From: Girardinichthys multiradiatus
Taxonomy: Eukaryota; Chordata; Actinopteri; Cyprinodontiformes; Goodeidae
Length of the DNA stretch: 64,000 nt
Direction: 5' to 3'
NCBI RefSeq assembly: GCF_021462225.1
Contig: NC_061816.1
Location: forward strand, 7,258,119 to 7,322,118
Both the position numbers and the translations under genes were made by a program. The notes beneath the pieces are model-generated. The model had not been told where the DNA came from. It worked only from the letters and a program-made list of their open reading frames with translations, and searched no databases. Numbering within the stretch: position 1 is the stretch's first letter; every line of letters begins with the position of its first letter. Below, in pieces: positions 36,229 to 49,532 of this stretch.

Positions 36229-36900
36229 AATTACCCCCTCAACATAATAACTGGTTATTCCAGCCTTGGCAGAAACATCTGACACCAAGAATATAACTTT
36301 TGATGATAACTCTGTAGCCTCCCTGTGGAGGACAGACTTGTCTTAATTCAAACACATTGGAGGGTTTTCAGCCAACAACCTGTTTAAGGTCATTACACAG
36401 CATCCAAATGTTGGATTTTGGTCTAGACTTTGACTAGGCCACTCTAAAATCTTTATTTAGTTTTTTGAGTCATTTAGTGCTGGGCTTCATGGTTTAGATC
36501 ATCATCCTGCAGCAGAACCATGAGCTTGGGCTTAAGGTGACAAGCTGATGGCCGGACATTCACCTTTAGGGTTTTCTGTTAGAGAGCAGAGGTCATGGTT
36601 CAGTGAATTATGGCAAATCATCCAGATGCTGAAGCAGCAAACCAGCTCCAGAACATCTCACTACCACCACCGTGTTTGACTGTCAATGTGATGGTTTGTC
36701 TCTGAAATGCTGTGTTAGATGTAGGTCAAAGGTAACGTGACAAACACCTTCCTAAAAGGTCAACCTTTGTCTCACCAGTCCACAGAAGGTTTTTCTCAAA
36801 GTTTCTGGTATCATCTAGATGTCTTTTAGTAAATGTGAGATGGGCCTTTGGCTTGTTGTTGGTCTGCAGTGGTTCTGGCCTTTGAATTTTCTGGGACTGG
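36229..36900. mobile_element. Fragment of the 21671-23643 Tc1-like element
   Basis: From taattaccccctcaacataa to gaattttctgggactg this matches 21850-22530 at very high identity. It lacks both termini. It stops where the other copy has its nested insertion. Confidence 0.8.
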
Positions 36901-37256
36901 GACTGTAAATGAGGTGTTACAGGTTGTTCAGAAGCATTTGATGCAGGCTTTTGATATTTTAATATAAAGAAAGTTTTATATGTCCAGAAAACTACATAAA
37001 AGAAAAACCAAGCTGCAGTTAAGAGCTTTTTACACCAGATGTTGCTGTAATAAGAAAAACCTAACATCTTTGTTTCTGCTTTAGTCAATATTTGACTACA
37101 TCTGCCTCAGAGAAGACGTTTTCTCATTCCAGGAGGAGGAAATTATCTGCATAATCAACATGAACAATGATGGCGTGATGAACTGGACCACAGGAAACTA
37201 ACAAACCAACTATGGGAGTCCATGTACCAGGCATCAGAATTATTCACAGGGATATC

Positions 37257-37312
37257 GATAGTAGTAGTAGTAGTAGTAGTAGCAGTAGTAGTAGTAGTAG
37301 TAGTAGTAGTAA
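37257..37312 (+). repeat. (GTA)n microsatellite
   Basis: About 18 tandem gta units with one agc variant. Confidence 0.9.
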
Positions 37313-37869
37313 TTTTGGACATTTTTACAGTTAAGAATATGAAAAGTCTTTCATGAATACTGTTTGTATTCAGTCCCTCTTACTCTGACACCATTAAATA
37401 AAATCCAGTACAACTCTCTTCACAGTTCATCTATTACAGCTATTAGTCGTGGACTCCTCAAATCAGACCTTTTTGGATGAGAGGCAAGTTTTGCCGAGTG
37501 CACAGAGCCACGCAGCGAACACAGCAATCATGTGGAAGAAGGGAAGAAGATGCTCAGATAAGACCAAAGTTAAACGTTGATCCCTACATGCAAAATCCTG
37601 TGTGTTATGTTGTGTGGTTTGCTTTTGTTTGTGTGTTTGTGTGTTTGGAAACCACAGAGATACTTGTGATATGCATATTTTATTTATCTACATTTGCAGG
37701 TTAATATGAAGAATGTAAAATATTAAGGTTTTCAAGCTAAAGTTTATCTACTAAAGTCTACAGAACCAGATAATAGGACAAAATGAAGTTGTCCAGCATC
37801 CTCTGTTGGACCCGTGACTAGTTGAGTTTAGGCAAGAAGAGAAATTATTTGACACAATTTCAGACTTCA

Positions 37870-39560
37870 CTGAGGACTCCTTCCTCATGGTAGAACACGG
37901 TGGTGGCAGCATCATGCTGCAAAAACACTGAAGTTGTCAGAGTTCATGAGAAAATGGATCGAGCTAAATACAGGATGAAAACCTGTTATAATGTCCTAGT
38001 CAAAGTCTATCCCTATTATAAAAAGCTACCTATTTTATTGCTAATATGTGGCAAAACTTATGTTTACAGGTGTTCTCCTTCCAATCTCACTGAGCTCCAG
38101 CTATTTTCCAACAAAATGTGCAAAAAGTCTCTGGATGTACAAACCTGGTAGACGCATCCTAAAGGATTTACAGCTGTAACTGCAGAGAGCTGGTGCTACA
38201 AAGTTCTGGTTCAGAAGGGAATTCAGACATTTCAGATTTTTATTTGTGAAAGATTTTAAAAACCATCTAGCATTTTTGTTCCATTTCACAGTTATGCACC
38301 ATTTTGTGTTGGTCTATCACCTAAAATCAACATTAAATACATGAATGTTTCTGGTTGGTTTTCTAGCAGGTGTTAAACTAGATTCTGTGGTCATCTCATA
38401 TTGTGACACCAGAGGGCGCTGTTGACAAGCTCTAATTAAATGCATTTATGTCATTTGTCACATTTTCTCATCGCTGTCTGCAGACCAAACTGGTATTAGA
38501 CCAGTCCAGCTTGTTCTCTGTGCTGCTTTGAAGGCAAGTTAATGTGTACAGGGACAACAGCGCCCCCCGATGGCGCAATCCCTGAACTTCAAGCAATGCT
38601 ACATTGTCGCAGGTTTTAATTTCGACTTTTAAGGCACTGAGCAGTTATCTGTAAAATGGAGAGGACTGGTTTTCTCGCTCTTAATCTTTGGGGTTGTATT
38701 TGAATTGTAAAAGCAACAAAGACACAATATCATTGAAAAACAGATTTTAATAAAAACAAAATGTGTTATAGCCACTGACGATCATAAGGGTGATTGCTGG
38801 AGTGACAGTAGCCCAGCAAAAAGTCAGAAAATCATGATAGGTTGGCTGTCCACAGAGTGCTGTATCCAAGCATATCGATGGAAAGTTTAGTGGAAGGGAA
38901 AATTACCATGAGAGAAAGCCATAAAGGCCTTGGGAGGATTGTGAAGAAGAGCCCATCCAAGAGTTTGTGGGAGATTTATGAGGCTTCAACTGTGGCTGGA
39001 CTCAGTACTTCAAGAGAAGCCACATAAAAGCATGTAGAAACTGCTCAGTGTCTCTACATGTTCATCCAGGAAGGACTGAATGCTGCAAGTCACTGACTCT
39101 ATGCAATCTGCTGAGTTTCTGCAGACATCATTTTTTTTTTTTTAAGGAATTTGAATAATAAACTAAATCTGATGGTTTGATAGTTAGGATTAATTGGAAT
39201 GTAACTACCAGACTTGAAATCTGTTGAATTTGATTAAATTGACTTTGTGAAGTGGCTCCATATAAACAAAACTGAATTAAATTAAATTAAATTAAATTGG
39301 AACAGGTTGTGGCATGGATGGTCTAATGGGTAGGCCCAACAAAACGGGTAAGTAAATGGACATACATTTTTGTTTTTTTTATTACATCTTTTCATTACAG
39401 GAAATTGTTTAATATTGTTATTTTCCGAGACACTGAATTTAGGACTTTTATTATACCCCTTCATCATCGAACTTAACAGATAAAAACGCTTGAAACTGTG
39501 TGTAATGAATCTTGTTTTACCTTTAGAAATATTAATGATATTCTAATTTGAGATTCACTT
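37870..39560. mobile_element. Cluster of Tc1-like relics
   Basis: Near 37895 a catalytic-region piece (cacggtggtggcagcatcat); near 38303 a terminal-region piece (ttgtgttggtctatcaccta); 38843-39027 encodes a damaged DNA-binding region (GRIVKKSPSKSLWEIYEAST); near 39420-39560 a terminal-region-like piece. Orientations and boundaries are unclear. None can encode transposase. Confidence 0.55.
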
Positions 39561-40396
39561 GTATAATTTTTATCATTTTGATTAAACATGTCCAGAAACC
39601 CACAAGTGTTCAGCGGCAGGACGTACGTCACTTGAAGGCAGAGGATCATCCCTGTTCATTTCGACTCGATCTTCATTTGTTTTTAACGTCATTATTTCTC
39701 TCCCTAAACAAGTTCACACTCACTACATCTGCTGCTGACGCTCTGCACTAGTTTTATTATTCCAAGTTGTCTTTTAGGCGACATTAATTTCATGTTACCG
39801 ATCATGTTTGTTTTCCGGACTCTGGTTGTTCTGGTCGTACTCATTATTACGGAAGTCAAAGGTGGTGAGTATGAAAATATAAAAATACTGTGGTTTTGGT
39901 TTATGTTTTCGCTTGTTAAACATGGACCTTATACCGATGTATATTTTACGTTGTTTTTAGTGACATTCTTTAATTAATAACCAAAAAACTCAAGAATCCG
40001 ACATTAAACGTTTTAGTTTGTCAAAGTTAAAAAAGATTATTATCAGAAACATGTGAATGATCCACAGACAGTTACTAAAATCAAGAAAAGTATGAAATAT
40101 CTGGACTGTTCCTCTGGACTGTGGGAGGAACCCAGAACCTTCTTTCTGCAAGGCAACAGTGCTTCCAACTACTTAACCATGCAGACCCTCCTACTAGATT
40201 GAAATGTTTTTAAAAACAGACTATTTATAAACTGACTATTTTTGTAAAAGTTTAAAAAACGTAATTATCTGAAACATTTAGGATTCTTAGGCAGTTAATG
40301 TGATTTAAATCAGTTCCTTTTAAAAGTGTCAAAACCAGTACAATCCAGTTCAAGGACTCTTTTGCCAGAACATTTTTTTAGGGTCCAGAAAGGTTC

Positions 40397-40710
40397 TGTC
40401 ATACCTGCTTGTGTTTTTGTTCTATTACTCCCTGCACCCCAAGCCCACATGTTCTGTGTTTTCCCTGATTGTCTTGTCGTTTGTCATTGGTTCCCCCTGC
40501 TGTTTGGGTTTGTATTTAAGCCCGTTTGTTTCATTTGTTCCTCGCTGGTTCCTTATGTTTTGTGAATGTATGTGAGATTATGTCTGATCTTGTGTGTTTG
40601 CTACCCTGTCCGATCCTGCCATGAGTAAGAAAGTGTCGTCTTACCTGCAAACTTTGAGATTCTGGAGTTCTTCCCCGCATATTGGTCCAACAGAAACCCA
40701 CATTATGACA
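40397..40710 (+). mobile_element. Solo LTR (314 bp) with 5-bp target duplication
   Basis: Begins TGTCATA and ends TATGACA, a perfect 7-base inverted pair of TG…CA type. It is flanked by the direct duplication GGTTC at 40392-40396 and 40711-40715. A TATA-like gtatttaagccc lies inside near 40510. No internal retroelement sequence is next to it, so it is the product of LTR-LTR recombination. Superfamily not assigned. Confidence 0.8.
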
Positions 40711-41439
40711 GGTTCTTAAAAAGCATTAACTGTTAGGTTCTCTAATGAATTCCTGCTTAAATTCAGGAAAAACGACCCAAAACCCACTATAACCGCTAGA
40801 ACATCTTGAATAAGATGCTTATATGGATAATGAGTTCAAAATGTAGTCTTGAATCAATGAATAAAGTCAGTGACAACATAATTAAAGCTTTTCATCAATC
40901 TTTGATGGTTTTCCTCATCTCTTAAATAACAGAGCCAATAAAAACAAAATACATTTAAATATCTTTAGTGATTTATTTATTAGAACCTTTAAAAAGTAGA
41001 AATGTTAAAAGAAAATCATGTTCTGTAAATGATCAGATTATAAGTGTTAATTCAGCAGCCTGTTAATGATAATCCCTGCAGATTTGGCTTCATTTATCAG
41101 TGTAAATAAAGTAAAAGGAAATCTGGGAAGCAGATAATGACACCAAGGGGTAAACATATTAAAGCTGCTGAGTCACAAAAACACAAAACGTTCACATGAA
41201 GGAGTAAAAATGTTCTTGTTTTCATTCGCAGCTAATCTGATCTACAGAAGAGTTGGAGACTCTGTTGTCCTGAATCCAGGTCCGCTCTCTGGTCCCATCA
41301 TAGCGCAATCTGGAAGCATAAATCGGACCTCGCCTTGGAGTGGTTCGGGACGGAGATTACGTGTTACAGAGAATTTAAAGGTAAGTTCACTTGTGACTGG
41401 ACTATAGAGTGTTGTAACACCTAAGATGAAAAACATTTT

Positions 41440-42395
41440 TTCTCTGTAAATATGTTCTACTCAGAAGTCCTCAAGTTGCCTCGTTTTAGCTTCAGCTGAT
41501 TCAAATTCTGTAAAAAATCTCCTATCAAACACCTTTTGCTATACGATTATTAATAGATTAATTGAAAAAATCGATTAGCTGCAACAGTTGTAGTTGCATC
41601 TCTACAACTCTCCCATGGAGGCCATTTTTGCTCAGTCTGTCTTATTGTTTAATCATGAACTTTGACCTTAATTAAAGGGAAGCGTCGCCTGTGGAGCTTT
41701 AGATATTGGTCCTATCCCAATACTTGCACTTCCAGACTTGTGTCCCTCAGTTGTACGTTTGAGTTGATGGGTTCGAGTGCGTAGTGTGTCCCAATTCTCC
41801 AGAGTGGTCCTTAGCCCCGCCCCCTTTGTGCCCTCGATCCACACTAAGCTCGCATCTAAGCGGACTTCGCCGAAGTATATTACCCACAGCTTACTGCTGC
41901 AGGTGACGTTAGCAAAAACTAATCACAACCGTCAATGTAATCAACCATAAAATCAGAGTAAAAAGAACTCCATAAACTTTAGACAGTGAGCCGACAATTT
42001 ATATTTTTTACTGGTTTTCCAGGCTCAACATTGTAAGACCAACCGGCTTCGGGGTGTTTCTGGGCAGTCAGTAGGCCATAACATTGAAATGACCTTTAAA
42101 CAAACCCTGGTGCCACGGCGCCAGTGTTTCTGGTGAGATTCTGGTGTAAAAGCCTTCTTTGGTTCCTGCACTTTTTTCTCCTCTAAAAAATTGCTTGTTG
42201 CAGCTTTTAATTATTTTCTTAGCAGGAAAACTGCAAAAACAGTGACGTGTCCCGCCATTTTTGATGTTGCAGTTATGGTGCAGAGATGCAAGTCGATGAC
42301 ATAACCACTACTGTCCCAATTGTCCCAATTGTCCACCCTTGTAACATGCACACTTCTACCCCTACATGCACTTTTACAAAGTACACACTTCATAG
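41440..42395. repeat. Repeat shared with the nested insertion of copy 1
   Basis: 42070-42395 (cattgaaatgacctttaaac to agtacacacttcatagatg) matches 22685-22998. The 5' part contains attaattgaaaaaatcgatt type sequence seen at transposon ends in fish. It replaces the lost V and C2 exons. Confidence 0.6.
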
Positions 42396-44499
42396 ATGCT
42401 GCCACCACCGTGCTTGTGTATGCAATGTTACTTTCCTGCCATAGAAAGCAAAAACGTTCCAAGTATTCATAATAATACCAAGAGCAGTAGGTGTTGGGCT
42501 CTGTTTGAGTCATAGTCTAAAACTGGTGAACAATTGGCTCTGTGAACAATTTGTAATTAACTCTTTCATTTCAGGGATTGATCTTGCAGCACTGGTTGTT
42601 CCAGTTGTAATTATAATCCTGATCGGGATTGGAGTTGTTGCCTGTTTGATGTACAAATCCGGTAAGAATGCACTAAAAACATCACCATTACTTTCCTGTT
42701 TTATTATAATGGCTTGTCATGTTCCATTTCTTCCATATTTTGACAAAAACAAGGAAATCTCAGCCTGCAGATACTTTGTTAGTTGTTCTGTTGTCAGGTG
42801 TGATGTGCTTCAGTAGCATTTGAAGAGACCAAAACGAGTTGCTCTCAGACTCATCTCAGAACAGGTAAAAGATGAGCCTGTGGAGCAACAATAACAAGAG
42901 GTTTACACCAAAGCATTCAAGTTCCACTTTATATAGATCACAACTGAATGATTTAAGTGTGAAAAGGAAGGATTTCAAAGCATGAGATGTCCCTTTTAAT
43001 GTCAGTTTAATCAGAACACAGGACATGTCCTAAAAGATCTAGGAAGGTTGTATTTAATCTTCCTGTGTGTAAACTTCAGAATTTAAAAATAAAATATTAA
43101 AAAAATCTCTTGTCCAGGAAAGATTTAGATAATCCTGACGTTAAACAGGAAGGATTTAGTCTGATGTTAAACAGTGACGGGGAAAAGTGATTACATGTCT
43201 TTGTAGAGTGTATGTAAATATCTGGTTTCAAATGTATGTAATAGGCCAACACAAAGTATTGCATCATTGTGAAGTGGGAGGAAAATCTGAAAAGTGTGGC
43301 ATGTCTTTGTATTCAGTCCTCTTTGCTCCAACGCCCCTAAATAAAACACGGTGCAACCAGCTCCATTTAAATCCAGCTGTGTGTAAATTATTCTCAGTAT
43401 AAATCCAGCTGTTCTGTGAAGGCCTCAGAGGTTCCTTAGAGAACATTAGAGAACAAACAGCATCATGAAGAACAAGAAGACAGTTCAGGGAGAAAGTTTT
43501 AAACAGGAAACATTGTTTTAATTAGTAAATATTTAGAACCTAACTTATATTATCTTCTCTGACGTAGATGGAGATGTTGCTACGCGTAAAGAAGGTGAGT
43601 CAGTGAATAAACTGTTTTCTGAAGGAACAATTTCACACTTTCAGCATTTCATAAATATCTACTGTCTTCAGACCCTGCAGTCATATTTCAGGCTGCGTCC
43701 CTTCATAGCTGCAATAGAAATATTAATACAATGTTTTATAATGTGACCCATTCATAGTTTTTGTTTTATTTGACAGAGGATGTGTTGCTCGGAGAGACCG
43801 ATACAAGAGTTGGTAAATATGATGTTTTATTTTCCTTTTGCTTGTTTAAAAACAGCTTATTTAGTTAGTTGTTTTGTCATCAGGTGGGAGAGTTTCTTGG
43901 AGGTTTTGTCATAAAGCAGAACCAGTCTGTTAACTGTCTGTTTCTAAGTTTCACTTCATTCAACAAGCAATGAGCAGCTTTTGGTTTGTGTATATGTGAG
44001 CACATCTCACCCAGGAATTACTGAAGGACTTTGTTGTTTATAAATATGTGTTTAAACCTGAACTACACAACATGTATGAATTATTTAACACTAATGTCTT
44101 CATTTCTATTACAGGGTATTTGACAACAACAAGTAAGTTACTAAATCTTCTGTAAACAATGTACAATAAACATATAACTATCTTGAATATGTAACATATG
44201 TATTTATCTTTAATACAGGGTAGGTTGACCAAATGTCCCAATGTGTGAGGGACTGTGCTGCATTTTTTACTCCTGTCCGTCAAACAGAAACAATGTCCAG
44301 AATTTGACTTACTTGACTTATCACATTCTGATAAGTCAAAAACTATCCGACTAGAGCTTCTCTGAAATGTAAAGAGAGCAGTGCAGCAGTCATCATCACA
44401 GAGCTGCATCAGCTGTCAATCAAGATACGCAGCAGCGTCCCACATCAGGACCAACCTGTGACCAGCCTGTAGTTGCTGTTGATGTCCCTTCTGAACCTG

Positions 44500-45880
44500 G
44501 TGAGATTTGTTTTAGTATTAAAATCATGTAGCTTATAATGCATGATTAATCGCTGTGTTAATGCTAAAAACAAAATCTTGCTGAGATGGTCTATGGTAAA
44601 AAAAGAGCTAAAGTTCTTTAAAGCTAAAGCATTCATTTCAGCAGTCTGTTGAAAAACACATCAGTTCTTTGAGTTGTTGAAAAATCCCAAGAATACCATG
44701 ATTTGACTAATGGGAAAACAAAATAGAATATTTTTAGTGAACATCTTTGTGCATAATAATTATGCAGCTGTTAGTGTGATGAATTATTATATGACTAAAT
44801 AAAAAAACTTTTAGTTTTATTTGTTTATTTTTGATCAATAATAATAATTGATCAATAGAGCCTCGTTCTTTGTCAATAACAGTCACAAGCCTCCATTTAC
44901 GGAGTCGTTCAGTTTCTTGACTTGTTGATGGTCACAACCACAACCTCCCAGACGGAGTTCAGAGAGGTGGACTGTTTTTCTTCACCATATATCTCCTGTT
45001 TGAGAACAGCTCCTAACATGGTTTAGATCAGTTGAGGTGACTACGTCATTATTCTTTGATCTTTAAGGTCTTTACTGGCTAGCCATGGAGTGGAGCTCTT
45101 TGATGGATGTGATGGAGCTTTGTCCTGCATTAAAACCTTGGTCTTCTTGAAAGATACTGTTTTCAAATAACTGCCAACTGGTTTGGGAGTTTAATTTGGG
45201 TTCATCTTTAGACCCTGTGGAGGTTCCTCCAGCTATTTCACAGTGTTAGTATTCTAATGTTTCTTCTATACATATTTGTTTGATGGCACTTTCTTGTATT
45301 ATTTTGGATGTTTGCTAAGCTGGGTGCACACAGTTGGTAAACAGCCTATGTTTGTGCAGATTATTAATTGTTTGTTTCTTTTGCTGAGGTGGAAGGAACT
45401 AGCTGGGGGGAGCAAATGTGATGTGACACCAGGAAGTGGAGGAAGCCATCAGGCTGGTGAAAAAGGGGGACTTAACTCTGGAGAAGCTGTCAAACTCTGA
45501 AAGCTCCATTGTTTAAAAACTGTTTGGTGTTAGAATGTCTTAGTTTTTATATTTGTGTTGTAGTTATGATTTGTAAGAATGAATTAGTTGTTTAGGTTTA
45601 TTTATTGTTTGGCTTAGTTGTCTTGTCCCTCCCTTTCTTGTTTCATGTAGGCTAGCCTGTATGTTTAAATTCCCTTATGTTTGGTGTAAGAAGTCAGTCC
45701 TGGTTTGTCAGTTTAGGTCAGGTATTGGTTGATTCTTTCCTATGGGCCCATTTTTCTAGATTTTTTTGTGTGCTTTTGATGGGTTTTTGTCAACTTTCAT
45801 GGAAGAATAAATGGAGGATATTTCTTGTATACTTTTGTCCTTTGTCTAACTGTTTGGTCCCTGACAACCTGGAAAAGTCC
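44500..45880. other. Unrecognised sequence 3' of the pseudogene
   Basis: AT-rich with short chance frames; no domain seen. Probably decayed repeats. Confidence 0.35.
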
Positions 45881-46370
45881 AATTAGTTCATCTTTGGTAA
45901 AACTAGCCCACACCAGTACCCCACCTCCACCTTGCTGGCGTCTCGGTCGAAGTGGAGCTATGTCCACATTACCGATCCAACCACGGGTCCTTCAAGAGAA
46001 TCCTCCCTTTCATCAGTCCATAAAACCTTTATAAGATCTATCTTCAGATATTTCTTGGTCCAGTCTGGATCAGAGATGGTTTCAGCCTTCCCTACCTTGT
46101 CCCATATCTCTGAGCACTGAACTTCTGATACTTCTGGGCCCTCCAGGTAGGTTGGTGATCTGGAAAATGACAGCCCATTAGGTGACACTATAAACTTTGT
46201 TGATTCTGTGATCAACCCCCAACATCTTGGTAATTTCAAGAGTGCTGCATCCCTCTGGAAGATTTGTTTAAGTAATTTAAACTTTTCAGAGTCAGTTACA
46301 TCTCTTTTTGGACCCATTTTGCCTGAGGAATAGAAGCTGCCTAAGGTGCTGATCTCTTTAGGCCACAACC
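45880..46370 (-). mobile_element. Tc1-like relic
   Basis: Minus-strand frame starting MGPKRDVTDSEKFKLLKQIF, then LIKVLWTDEREDS, resembles the N-terminus and the first catalytic motif (KVLWSDES type) of a Tc1 transposase with the middle decayed. Truncated. Confidence 0.6.
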
Positions 46371-46847
46371 TCTCTTAACACTGATCTGCTTAAATCCAAT
46401 AAGCATTTAAGTTTATTTACCTTGGACTGCGAAAAACTGTATAAAAGTTATGATATGGCCACAATTCACTTGCCTGTTAAATGCGCAAACTGAATATGGC
46501 TACAAACTTCATTATTTCTTCATCCTGTTATTATTTATTTATTCTTAACTTGAAGCCCAAAAATAGACCCCACTAGCGTCAGTTTACAATTTAACTCATC
46601 TAGTGTTCTTCTCTAATACAGGAGATGTTCGTGTGGATATGGAAGGAGAGTCTGTCTTCTGTCTTATTTTTGATGGAATAATACCTCACTTTAAGAGTTT
46701 TTAATAAATGTGTAATTTCTGAAGAATCTCGTGGTTACTGGTCCAATCCTGTTCCTGGTTGTTTTCCTGCATAGCTTTAATAAAACTTAATAATGCTGAA
46801 AAAAATCAGATCTTTTATATTAAGTGCCAGTCTATATACACTGAACA

Positions 46848-47100
46848 AAAATATAAACGCAACACTTTTGTTTTTGCTCCCAGTTTTAATGAGCTGAACT
46901 CAAAGACAAAAACATTGTCTATATACAAAAAAAATAACCATTTCTCTTAAACATTGTTCACAAATCTATCTAAATCTGTGATAGAGAGCACTTCTCCTTT
47001 GCATAGACAATCCATCCCACCTCGCAGGTGCGGCATATCAAGATGCTGATTAGACAGCATGATTATTGCACAGATGTGCCTTACGTTTGCCACAATAGAC
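46848..47100 (+). mobile_element. Terminal part of a widespread fish DNA transposon
   Basis: Begins cactgaacaaaaatataaac after tata and continues through gatgctgattagacagcatg and ttattgcacagatgtgcctt. This end sequence is common in fish genomes. Only one terminus is present. Superfamily not assigned. Confidence 0.6.
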
Positions 47101-47443
47101 CAGTGCTGGTTTTCTTGTACTTTTGATGATTTTGGCGCTTTATTGGGGCTCCTTTTGCATGAATTACTGCATTAATGCAGCGTGGCATGGAGGATATCAG
47201 CCTGTGGTTCTGCTGAGGTGGAAAGGAAGCCCAGGTTGCTTTGCTAGTGGCCTTCAGGTAGTATGCATTGTTGGGTCTGGTTTCACTCATCTTCCCCTTG
47301 ACAATGCGCCATAGATTATCCATGAGGTTCTGGTCAGGCCAGTTTGCTGGCCAATAAAGCAAAGTAAAACCATGGTCATTGGACCAGCTATTGGTAACTT
47401 TGGCAATGTGGGCCAGTACTAAGATTCTAAAGTTTGACTCCAA
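47085..47443 (-). pseudogene. Tc1 transposase C-terminal relic
   Basis: Reads GFTLLYWPANWPDQNLMDNL, then NHRLISSMPRCINAVIHAKG. This is the end of the catalytic domain, with the catalytic Glu position changed (PDQNLMDNLW in place of PDLNPIENLW). Same family as the 33434 relic. Confidence 0.75.
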
Positions 47444-47840
47444 TATCCTAGATCACGCTTTCTCAGACAGACTGAGAACTATGATCCCTTGATAGTTGGA
47501 ACACATTCTTCAGATTGCTTTCTTAAAGTTTGGGACAACTACCCCACATGTATTGTCCCAGTGTTTCATGCAACACTAAGGAATCTTGTCAACCATGATG
47601 GCCCAACAATGTTCACAGCTTTTGGTATATTGGTGACATTCCTGTCCATCCCTGTTTCCCTGCCACTGGTAAGTTATTCAACTACCACACAAGGTCTGTG
47701 AAGCAGCCTCCTCTGCCACCAGAGCAAAAACACTAGCAGGTCAAATTCAGTTGACAGCCCTGTCCTTCTCTTCACTCAGATGTCCAAAACATAATGCTGT
47801 TGGTCTGCTATATAATAGCAAAATGGGTAATCAAACTCTG
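47444..47840. other. Unrecognised spacer before the tRNA array
   Basis: No known gene or repeat. A frame at 47489-47701 has no recognisable domain. Confidence 0.35.
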
Positions 47841-47931
47841 GCCAATGTATCAAGGCTTAAGTCAATACTGTGTGCTTTTTCAAAATAATGTCTCCTGAAC
47901 TTTTGGAGAGCTACCAGTTAAGTAGGGGGTA

Positions 47932-48005
47932 GGTGCTGTGGCTTAGTTGGTCAAAGTGCCTGTCTTGTAAACAGGAGATCCTGGGTTCAAATCCCAGCAG
48001 TGCCT
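47932..48005 (+). tRNA. tRNA-Thr(TGT)
   Basis: 74 nt; anticodon TGT at 47966-47968 in loop CTTGTAA. All stems pair (acceptor GGTGCTG/CAGTGCC, anticodon CCTGT/ACAGG, T stem CTGGG/CCCAG). A box TGGCTTAGTTGG and B box GGTTCAAATCC match the Pol III consensus. First copy of the array. Confidence 0.93.
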
Positions 48006-48610
48006 CTCAGTTATACTACTTGATTAATGTATGTCCAAGGACTTTTTAAATGTGATTAAATGGCTCATAGGAGACAGCTCCTAAGCAAGTAGCTTTTAAT
48101 CTTGTTTTGAAATCTTAAAAACGTAACTACCAGAAACGTTGTGTTGGTTTGCTTTGCATTTGAATTTATCAAGGCTCAAGTCAATACTGTATGCTTTTTC
48201 AAAATAATATGACAAGGCAGTTTGCTAAAAACATGGTAGGTATACTAGGACGTGTATCTCACGAGGGTAAAATACCAGACTTGTAAATTGAAAATGCTTG
48301 TTTCTACATACAGTAGTGCCTCGTGGATGTCAGTAAACAAGAGATCCTGGTTTCAAATCCCAGCAGTGCCTTTCAGTTACATAGCTTGATTAATGTCATT
48401 GAAAGGGCTTTTTAAATGTGATTAAATGGCTGATCGGTTACGAGGTCATACCACTAGATTTGTAAATAGAAAATCCCGCGTTTCACATAAAGTATTTCCT
48501 TGTGGCTGTTAGAAGAGCTATTATCACTGTTTATGTTTAATTCCTGTAGTAATCGATTTCTTTGGCAGGTCTCTTGAATTTTTGGAGAACTACCGATTAA
48601 ATGGAGGGTA

Positions 48611-48675
48611 GGTGCTGTGGTTTAGTTGGTCAAAGTACCTGTCTAGTATCCTGGATCCAAATCCCAGCAGTGCCT
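48611..48675 (+). pseudogene. tRNA-Thr pseudogene, 9-nt deletion
   Basis: Starts like the others (GGTGCTGTGG) but lacks 9 nt covering the 3' side of the anticodon stem and the variable loop (gtctagtatcctggatcc), and the B box is altered. Cannot fold. Confidence 0.9.
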
Positions 48676-48888
48676 TTCAGTTACACTGCCTGATTAATGT
48701 TGTTGAAAGGGCTTTATAAATGTGATTAAATGGCTGATCAGATTTGTAAATAGAAAATCCCGCGTTCCACAAACAGTAGTGCCTTGTGGCTGTCAGAAGA
48801 ACTATTATCACTGTTTAATTCCTGTAGTAATTGATTTCTTTGGCATGTCTCCTGAACTTTTGGAGAGCTACCAGTTAGGTGAAGGGTA

Positions 48889-48962
48889 GGTGCTGTGGCT
48901 TAGATGGTCAAAGTGCCTGTCTCGTAAACAGGAGATCCTGGGTTCAAATCCCAGCAGTGCCT
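48889..48962 (+). tRNA. tRNA-Thr(CGT)
   Basis: 74 nt; loop CTCGTAA gives anticodon CGT at 48923-48925. Stems pair. One A-box change (TGGCTTAGATGG) relative to the other copies. Only CGT copy in the window. Confidence 0.88.
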
Positions 48963-49532
48963 CCCAGTTATACTACTTGATTAATGTATGTCCAAGGAGT
49001 TTTTAAATGTGATTAAAAAGCTCATAGGCAACAGCTCCTAAGCAAGTAGCTTTTAATCTTGTTTTGAAATCTTAAGAACGTAACTACCAGAAACGTTGTG
49101 TTGGTTTGCATTGCATTTCAATTTATCAAGGCTCAAGTCAATACTGTATGCTTTTTCAAAATAATATGACAAGGCAGTTTCCTACAAAAACTTAGTAGGT
49201 ATACTAGGACATGTATCTCACGAGGGTAAAATACCAGACTTGTAAATCAAAATTGCTTGTTTCCACATACAAGAGATCCTGGTTTCAAATCCAAGCAGTG
49301 CCTTACAGTTACACTGCTTGATTAATGTCATTGAAAGAGGTGATTAAATGGCTGATAGGTTATGAGGTCGTACCACCAGATTTGTAAATAGAAAATCCTG
49401 TGTTCCACAAACAGTAGTGCCTTGTGGATGTTAGAAGAACTTTTACCACTGGCACTGTTTAATTCCTGTAGTAGTAGATTCCTTTGGGATGTCTCCTGAA
49501 GTTTTGGAGAACTACCAGTTAGATGGAGAGTA

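Larger units (their letters stand above)
39792..44499 (+). pseudogene. CD2/SLAM-like gene, copy 2, decayed
   Basis: Tandem paralogue of the gene at 18321. Recognisable exons: 39792-39864 signal peptide (one residue differs from copy 1, E for D near the end); 41232-41380 first V exon, 149 instead of 150 nt, with a one-base deletion after GGTCCCATCA that shifts the frame; 42575-42661 transmembrane (LVVPVVIIILIGIGVVACLM); 43568-43594 (DGDVATRKE); 43777-43812 (EDVLLGETDTRV); 44115-44132 (GYLTTT); 44450-44499, relic of the [11 protein letters not shown] exon. The second V exon and both C2 exons are missing, so no Ig domain can form. Homology with copy 1 begins at about 39650. Confidence 0.8.
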
